From Bordetella parapertussis (GTDB taxonomy: Bacteria > Pseudomonadota > Gammaproteobacteria > Burkholderiales > Burkholderiaceae_C), in the NCBI GenBank assembly GCA_945907335.1, contig CAMDSU010000051.1, positions 1-10,472 on the forward strand: DNA of 10,472 nt, read 5' to 3'. This document shows, piece after piece, positions 6,761 to 10,472 of this stretch (the stretch's first letter is position 1; every line of letters starts with the position of its first letter). Made by a program: the position numbers and the translations under genes. The notes below the pieces were generated by a model. It was not told the origin of the DNA, ran no database searches, and saw only the letters and a list, made by a program, of their open reading frames with translations.

Positions 6761-6768
6761 GAATGGTT

Positions 6769-6844
6769 TGGTGGGTGCTGACGGTCTCGAACCGCCGACC
6801 TACGCCGTGTAAAGGCGCCGCTCTACCAACTGAGCTAAGCACCC
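6769..6844 (-). tRNA. tRNA-Val(UAC)
   Basis: On the minus strand the acceptor stem GGGTGCT (6844-6838) pairs with AGCACCC (6779-6773), followed by discriminator A73 and an encoded CCA (6771-6769). The D-stem is GCTC/GAGC. The anticodon stem GCGCC/GGCGT encloses TTTACAC with anticodon TAC (Val). The T-arm is GGCGG-TTCGAGA-CCGTC. The total is 76 bases. The 5' end is 15 bases after the hupB stop, with no room for a separate promoter outside hupB, so co-transcription with hupB is likely. Confidence 0.98.
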
Positions 6845-6859
6845 CACCGAATCTTCAAA

Positions 6860-7132
6860 TCAGTTCAAAGCATCTTTCAACGCTTTGCCAGGACGAAACT
6901 TTGGGACAGAAGCAGCTTTAATTGTAATAGCAGCGCCAGTAGCAGGATTTCTACCGCTTCTTTCTGCCCGCTTTGATACTTCAAATGTACCAAAACCAAC
7001 CAAAGAAACAGAGTCTCCCTTTTTCAATGCAGCTGTGATGGAATCGATTGCAGATTCAAGTGCGCGAGTTGCCGCAGCTTTTGAAATATCTGCATCTGCA
7101 GCAATGTGTTCAATAAGTTCAGATTTATTCAC
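6860..7132 (-). CDS. hupB: DNA-binding protein HU-beta
   Basis: HU is a small dimeric nucleoid protein that binds and bends DNA without strong sequence preference. The 90 residues begin V(M)[20 protein letters not shown] and closely follow E. coli HU-beta. The bacterial histone-like signature [21 protein letters not shown] is at 46-66, including the RNPxTG tip (61-66) with the intercalating Pro63, and the protein ends [12 protein letters not shown]. The start is a GTG at 7132, with a strong GAGGGG ribosome-binding site 6 bases upstream. An ATG at 7237 in the same frame would add 35 residues that HU proteins lack and would cover the ribosome-binding site. The GTG start may modestly lower translation of an otherwise abundant protein. 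tRNA-Val follows after 15 bases. Confidence 0.97.
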   Translation of the reverse strand: MNKSELIEHIAADADISKAAATRALESAIDSITAALKKGDSVSLVGFGTFEVSKRAERSGRNPATGAAITIKAASVPKFRPGKALKDALN

Positions 7133-7155
7133 AAAATTCCCCTCGACATAAGGCG

Positions 7156-7182
7156 TGTTTAGGTAGGTTGATAGGTTGACAA
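7156..7182 (-). promoter_or_regulatory. Possible hupB promoter (weak)
   Basis: In the 193-base gap upstream of hupB, the minus strand has TTGTCA (7182-7177) and TAAACA (7161-7156), with 15 bases between, shorter than the optimal 17. A start near 7149 would give a short leader containing the GAGGGG ribosome-binding site. The spacer holds a tandem TCAACCTA repeat. Other weak promoter-like strings exist in the gap, so this choice is uncertain. Confidence 0.22.
7164..7179. repeat. Tandem 8-base repeat upstream of hupB
   Basis: TAGGTTGA occurs twice head to tail (7164-7171, 7172-7179), preceded by a partial copy TAGG (7160-7163). It lies about 30-50 bases before the hupB start codon, in the presumed promoter region. 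It could be a regulator site or simple slippage; nothing in the sequence decides. Confidence 0.6.
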
Positions 7183-7274
7183 AATTTTTGAGCAGAGAAC
7201 AGCTTGCGGGTAGTTTTAGAGAAATTTCGCAAGACACACACGCACCAAAAAGCTATGTATGTACTACCCCGTTG

Positions 7275-7304
7275 AAAAATGCCCAACCACTATTCTAGTG
7301 GGTT
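7275..7304 (-). terminator. Possible weak terminator after pgsA
   Basis: On the minus strand, about 22 bases after the pgsA stop, CCACTA-GAA-TAGTGG (7301-7287) forms a perfect 6-bp stem with a 3-base loop. The following T-run (7279-7275) is separated from the stem by seven bases, so it is a poor match to a rho-independent terminator. It may instead be a stable RNA end or an incidental palindrome. Confidence 0.25.
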
Positions 7305-7325
7305 TCAGTAGCACATAGGAAAGCA

Positions 7326-7892
7326 CTACTTGGCATTTGCCTTGATCAATGGAATAGCTTTTTTCAGGTAAAAAACCATGGATCCAATGGTGAGTATGGC
7401 TGCAATCCATATCAGTACCCCACCCCAATAGCTGGTTGAAATATGACCGAAAAGTACACCGTCATAAATTAAAAATGGAATGGCTATCATTTGGACTGTG
7501 GTCTTAAGCTTGCCAATCATATGGACCGCCACTGTTTTATTTGCACCAATTTGTGCCATCCATTCGCGAAGAGATGAAATAGCAATTTCCCTTCCGATGA
7601 TCAATAAGGCCACACTGACACTAACCCTGTCTAAATCTACAAGAACCAGCAAACTTGCGCATACGAGAAATTTATCTGCAACCGGATCCAAAAAAGCACC
7701 AAAGGCTGATGTTTGATTTAACCTTCGGGCCAAAAATCCGTCAAGCCAATCGGTCAATGCAAAAAGAACAAACATAACAGTCGCAATCAAATTGCGAGTA
7801 CTCATATCAAGTGGCCATTGAAACACCCAAACCAGCAAAGGAATTGCAACAATTCGAGTCCACGTCATAAGGTTGGGTAAATTGAAAAACAT
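7326..7892 (-). CDS. pgsA: CDP-diacylglycerol-glycerol-3-phosphate 3-phosphatidyltransferase (phosphatidylglycerophosphate synthase)
   Basis: PgsA makes phosphatidylglycerophosphate from CDP-diacylglycerol and glycerol-3-phosphate at the inner membrane, the committed step to phosphatidylglycerol and cardiolipin. The 188-residue protein has the complete CDP-alcohol phosphatidyltransferase motif DGx2ARx8Gx3Dx3D: Asp51, Gly52, Ala55, Arg56, Gly65, Asp69 and Asp73, with Asp48 just before it. The N-terminus FNLPNLMTWTRI is typical of PgsA rather than of phosphatidylserine synthase. Hydrophobic segments on both sides of the motif fit a multi-span membrane enzyme. The ATG at 7892 comes 3 bases after the dnaE stop, with only a short GAG as a ribosome-binding site, so translation is probably coupled to dnaE. 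In gammaproteobacteria pgsA usually follows uvrC, so the position after dnaE is unusual. Confidence 0.95.
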   Translation of the reverse strand: MFFNLPNLMTWTRIVAIPLLVWVFQWPLDMSTRNLIATVMFVLFALTDWLDGFLARRLNQTSAFGAFLDPVADKFLVCASLLVLVDLDRVSVSVALLIIGREIAISSLREWMAQIGANKTVAVHMIGKLKTTVQMIAIPFLIYDGVLFGHISTSYWGGVLIWIAAILTIGSMVFYLKKAIPLIKANAK

Positions 7893-7895
7893 GAG

Positions 7896-10472
7896 TTACT
7901 CGTAAATAACCATTGAATCAACCGCAGAGGTTTTCAACTTAAGGTTCAAAAGCAGTTCGTCGGTTGGATAAAGCTGCGCTTTTGTACCCAATTGAATTTC
8001 CCCCTCCCCTTGTAAAGTCGTCACATGTAAACGTACGCCAAGTCGATGAGATTGTGGCTGCTGGCCAATGGATAAAGGTGGAGGAATTTGCTCTTTAAGG
8101 AAGTTTGTCAGCGCATAGGTAGGTTTTTGGAAATATAACTTAACGTACTTACCAAAGCGGCATCTTGCTTGAGGCAAGTCCATGGCATCTAGCAAGCCCA
8201 AGCGAAAACCACCGCTTCTTCTATCATTTTGAATTTTTACAAGTGCTATCAGCACCTGATCCTCTTTGATCAAACTTTTATGTTTAGAAAAAACTGCTTC
8301 GTCAGACGTAATTTCTAATGCAGTGCTTCCATCATCCAAAATAAAAATGTGTAAACGTCCTTTGGCCGTATTGATCGTTCGCTCATCTCGAACTATTCCT
8401 GCTACCCATACTGGATCGCGACCTTCTTTGAGTTCTGCAAGAGATGTCTTGACAAAGCATCGAACTTCCTGTTGCACTTCGTCAAAAAGATGCCCTGACA
8501 AATGAAAGCCGATTGCAGACTTTTCAAAGGTAAGTTTATCTCTGGGGCCCCAGTCAACTTTGTTGACCATCAAGGGTTCATTGGTAATAGACCCGTGTTC
8601 ATCGGCGAGGTCAAACAATCCGGATTGAAGGACGTGACTTTCTTGCGAACTGGCGTAGTCAAATGCCAAGGCAACAGAGGTCATTAGCTCATGTCGATTG
8701 ACCCAAATAGAATCAAATGCACCGGCCTTTATCAAGGCTTCAACAGCTCGTTTGTTTATCCGATTGCGATCTACCCTGGCACAAAAATCGAACAAGCTTT
8801 TGAATGCACCACCAGCAGTCCGTGCTTCACAAATGGCCTCAATCGCGGATTGACCGGTCCCTTTGATTGCGCCTAGACCGTAACGTATAGATTTAGGTGT
8901 TATGGGTGAAAATCGGTATTCACCTAAATTTATATCTGGGTTATCAAAAGACAAACCCATTTCAAGAGCGTCATCAAAAAGTACTTTTAATTTATCAGTG
9001 TCGTCCATCTCAACACTCATATTTGCGCTGTAAAACTCTGCAGGAAAATGGACTTTTATCCAGGCCGTGTGATAAGCAAGTAAAGAATATGCCGCAGCAT
9101 GTGATTTGTTAAAACCATACCCAGCAAACTCCTCCATCAAATCAAATATAGCGTCTGCTTGGTTATTTGAAATTTGATTTTTCGCAGCACCCTCTCGGAA
9201 AATTGAGCGGTGCAGTGCCATTTCATCGGCTTTTTTCTTTCCCATGGCTCGGCGAAGTAAATCTGCGCCTCCCAAAGAATATCCGCCAAGAACTTGAGCG
9301 ATTTGCATCACTTGCTCTTGGTAAACCATGATGCCATATGTTTCAGACAAGATGGGTTCGGCCAATGGATGCGGATAGTTGACAATTTCCCTGCCATGTT
9401 TGCGCGCGACGAAACTAGGGATCAGACTCATTGGTCCTGGTCGAAATAGCGCATTCAACACAATCAGATCTTCTAGTCTGCTGGGTTTGGCATCTCGCAA
9501 CATGGCTTGCATGCCGCGGCTTTCGAATTGGAAAACAGCTTCTGTTTTACCTCTTGAAAACAGCTCATAAGTAGCAACATCATCAAGTGCAATCGATTCA
9601 TAATTGAAAGATGAATACTCAGGATAGCGAGTGATGATCAGGTTTTTTGCCTGTTCCAAAATCGTTAATGTGGCCAAGCCCAAAAAGTCAAATTTCACCA
9701 ATCCAATAGACTCAACATCGTCTTTGTCAAACTGACTGACAGCTGCGGGGCTGCCAGGCTGCTGATAGAGCGGGCAAAAATCAGTCAATTGCCCCGGAGC
9801 GATCAGCACACCACCCGCATGCATGCCGATATTTCGCGTCAAGCCTTCTAATTTCTGGGCTAAATTCAAAAGAATTTTGACTTCGTCTTCTTGCTCATAC
9901 CGTTGAGCAAGCACTGGTTCTTGTGCCATCGCCAATGCAATGGTCATGTGTTGTCCAGGCTTATTGGGGATTAACTTAGACAGTCCCTCGCAGAATGTGT
10001 AGCTCATATCAAGGGTGCGGCCAACATCTCTAATGGCAGCTCGGGCAGCCATGGTTCCAAATGTCACAATTTGACTGACAGCATCACGTCCATATTGAGT
10101 TTTTACATAGTCAATAACCCTGTCTCGGTTGAGTTGACAAAAATCAATATCAAAATCCGGCATGGACACCCGCTCGGGATTCAAAAATCTTTCAAACAGC
10201 AAGTTGTATTGAAGGGGGTCCAGATCCGTGATGTTTAAAGAGTATGCAACCAAAGAACCCGCGCCAGAGCCACGACCAGGTCCGACGGGACAACCGTTAT
10301 TCTTAGCCCAATTGATAAAGTCACTGACGATTAAAAAATATCCTGGAAAACCCATTTTCAAAATCGTCTCAATTTCAAAATCCAGCCTATCAATATACGT
10401 CTGTTGTTTTGAAAGTCTGATGGTTTCGTCTGGATAGAGATGGGTCAATCTGTTTTCCAAACCCGCGTGAGA
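7896..10472 (-). CDS. dnaE: DNA polymerase III alpha subunit, C-terminal three quarters (partial at window edge)
   Basis: This is the catalytic subunit of the replicative polymerase. About 858 codons are visible and the frame stays open to base 10472; the missing part, roughly 300 residues, would hold the N-terminal PHP domain. TTG at 10460 is an internal Leu in SHAGLENRL, not a start. The palm has GPGRGSGAGSLVAY and the catalytic pair in PDFDIDF (Asp104 and Asp106 counting from that TTG). The third carboxylate is Asp258 in KFDFLGL, spaced from Asp106 exactly as E. coli Asp403 is from Asp555. IGMHAGGV, YQEQVMQIAQ, GGADLLRRAMGKKK and GYGFNKSHAAAYSLLAY follow. QSGLF (bases 8613-8627) fits the internal beta-clamp-binding motif. 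An OB-fold and C-terminal domain complete it. Total length and the clamp motif indicate DnaE1, not error-prone DnaE2. pgsA follows after 3 bases. Confidence 0.97.
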   Translation of the reverse strand, partial: SHAGLENRLTHLYPDETIRLSKQQTYIDRLDFEIETILKMGFPGYFLIVSDFINWAKNNGCPVGPGRGSGAGSLVAYSLNITDLDPLQYNLLFERFLNPERVSMPDFDIDFCQLNRDRVIDYVKTQYGRDAVSQIVTFGTMAARAAIRDVGRTLDMSYTFCEGLSKLIPNKPGQHMTIALAMAQEPVLAQRYEQEDEVKILLNLAQKLEGLTRNIGMHAGGVLIAPGQLTDFCPLYQQPGSPAAVSQFDKDDVESIGLVKFDFLGLATLTILEQAKNLIITRYPEYSSFNYESIALDDVATYELFSRGKTEAVFQFESRGMQAMLRDAKPSRLEDLIVLNALFRPGPMSLIPSFVARKHGREIVNYPHPLAEPILSETYGIMVYQEQVMQIAQVLGGYSLGGADLLRRAMGKKKADEMALHRSIFREGAAKNQISNNQADAIFDLMEEFAGYGFNKSHAAAYSLLAYHTAWIKVHFPAEFYSANMSVEMDDTDKLKVLFDDALEMGLSFDNPDINLGEYRFSPITPKSIRYGLGAIKGTGQSAIEAICEARTAGGAFKSLFDFCARVDRNRINKRAVEALIKAGAFDSIWVNRHELMTSVALAFDYASSQESHVLQSGLFDLADEHGSITNEPLMVNKVDWGPRDKLTFEKSAIGFHLSGHLFDEVQQEVRCFVKTSLAELKEGRDPVWVAGIVRDERTINTAKGRLHIFILDDGSTALEITSDEAVFSKHKSLIKEDQVLIALVKIQNDRRSGGFRLGLLDAMDLPQARCRFGKYVKLYFQKPTYALTNFLKEQIPPPLSIGQQPQSHRLGVRLHVTTLQGEGEIQLGTKAQLYPTDELLLNLKLKTSAVDSMVIYE

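Noticed and set aside
6885..7151. 88-residue frame opposite hupB
   Set aside because: It is antisense to the well-conserved HU gene and has no supporting start signals or domain.
10458..10460. TTG as a start codon for the polymerase gene
   Set aside because: The frame stays open to the window edge and reads SHAGLENRL, matching the interior of DnaE; this is a Leu codon in a gene cut by the window.
1..10472. Mobile element, prophage, CRISPR or defence system
   Set aside because: No transposase, integrase, regularly spaced repeats or atypical gene clusters are present. Although tRNA genes are common integration sites, both here have intact flanks with housekeeping genes and no repeated 3' end.

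Overview
The window looks like chromosomal DNA of a betaproteobacterium, most likely in or near the Burkholderiales, with moderate to low GC. Three things point there. The surE-pcm pair with a 4-base overlap resembles the usual surE-pcm-nlpD-rpoS cluster. A hupB - tRNA-Val - ppiD block is typical of that group. The DnaE, PpiD, HU and YggT sequences are all proteobacterial in character. I cannot name a genus. There are nine protein-coding genes (two cut by the window edges), two tRNA genes, and several terminators and promoter-like sites. There is no transposase, integrase, phage gene, CRISPR array, toxin-antitoxin pair or defence gene.

Layout. On the minus strand at the left edge, surE (nucleotidase) is followed by a partial pcm (isoaspartyl methyltransferase); both are stress and stationary-phase maintenance enzymes. 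Diverging from surE across 86 bases is a plus-strand pair: a zinc-free NADPH:quinone oxidoreductase and a five-helix membrane protein resembling the membrane domain of urate hydroxylase PuuD. That pair ends at a strong nested hairpin terminator shared with a convergent minus-strand block.

The rest of the window (10472 down to 2935) is all minus strand. In transcription order it runs: dnaE (partial, replicative polymerase alpha subunit), pgsA (phosphatidylglycerophosphate synthase), hupB (HU), tRNA-Val(UAC), a terminator, ppiD (periplasmic folding factor), tRNA-His(GUG), a class V aminotransferase, and yggT (membrane protein). dnaE-pgsA are 3 bases apart, hupB-tRNA-Val 15 bases apart, tRNA-His and the aminotransferase 27 bases apart, and aminotransferase-yggT 1 base apart. 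The block is therefore a series of short, tightly packed transcription units in which tRNAs are embedded between protein genes.

Two starts need care. HU starts at a GTG (7132), giving the canonical 90 residues rather than a 125-residue extended frame. The aminotransferase starts at 4654, not inside the tRNA-His gene. I found no evidence of an undescribed multi-gene system. The points worth a second look are regulatory: a dyad in the surE/oxidoreductase divergent promoter, a terminator 16 bases before the ppiD start codon, and an almost leaderless tRNA-His promoter.
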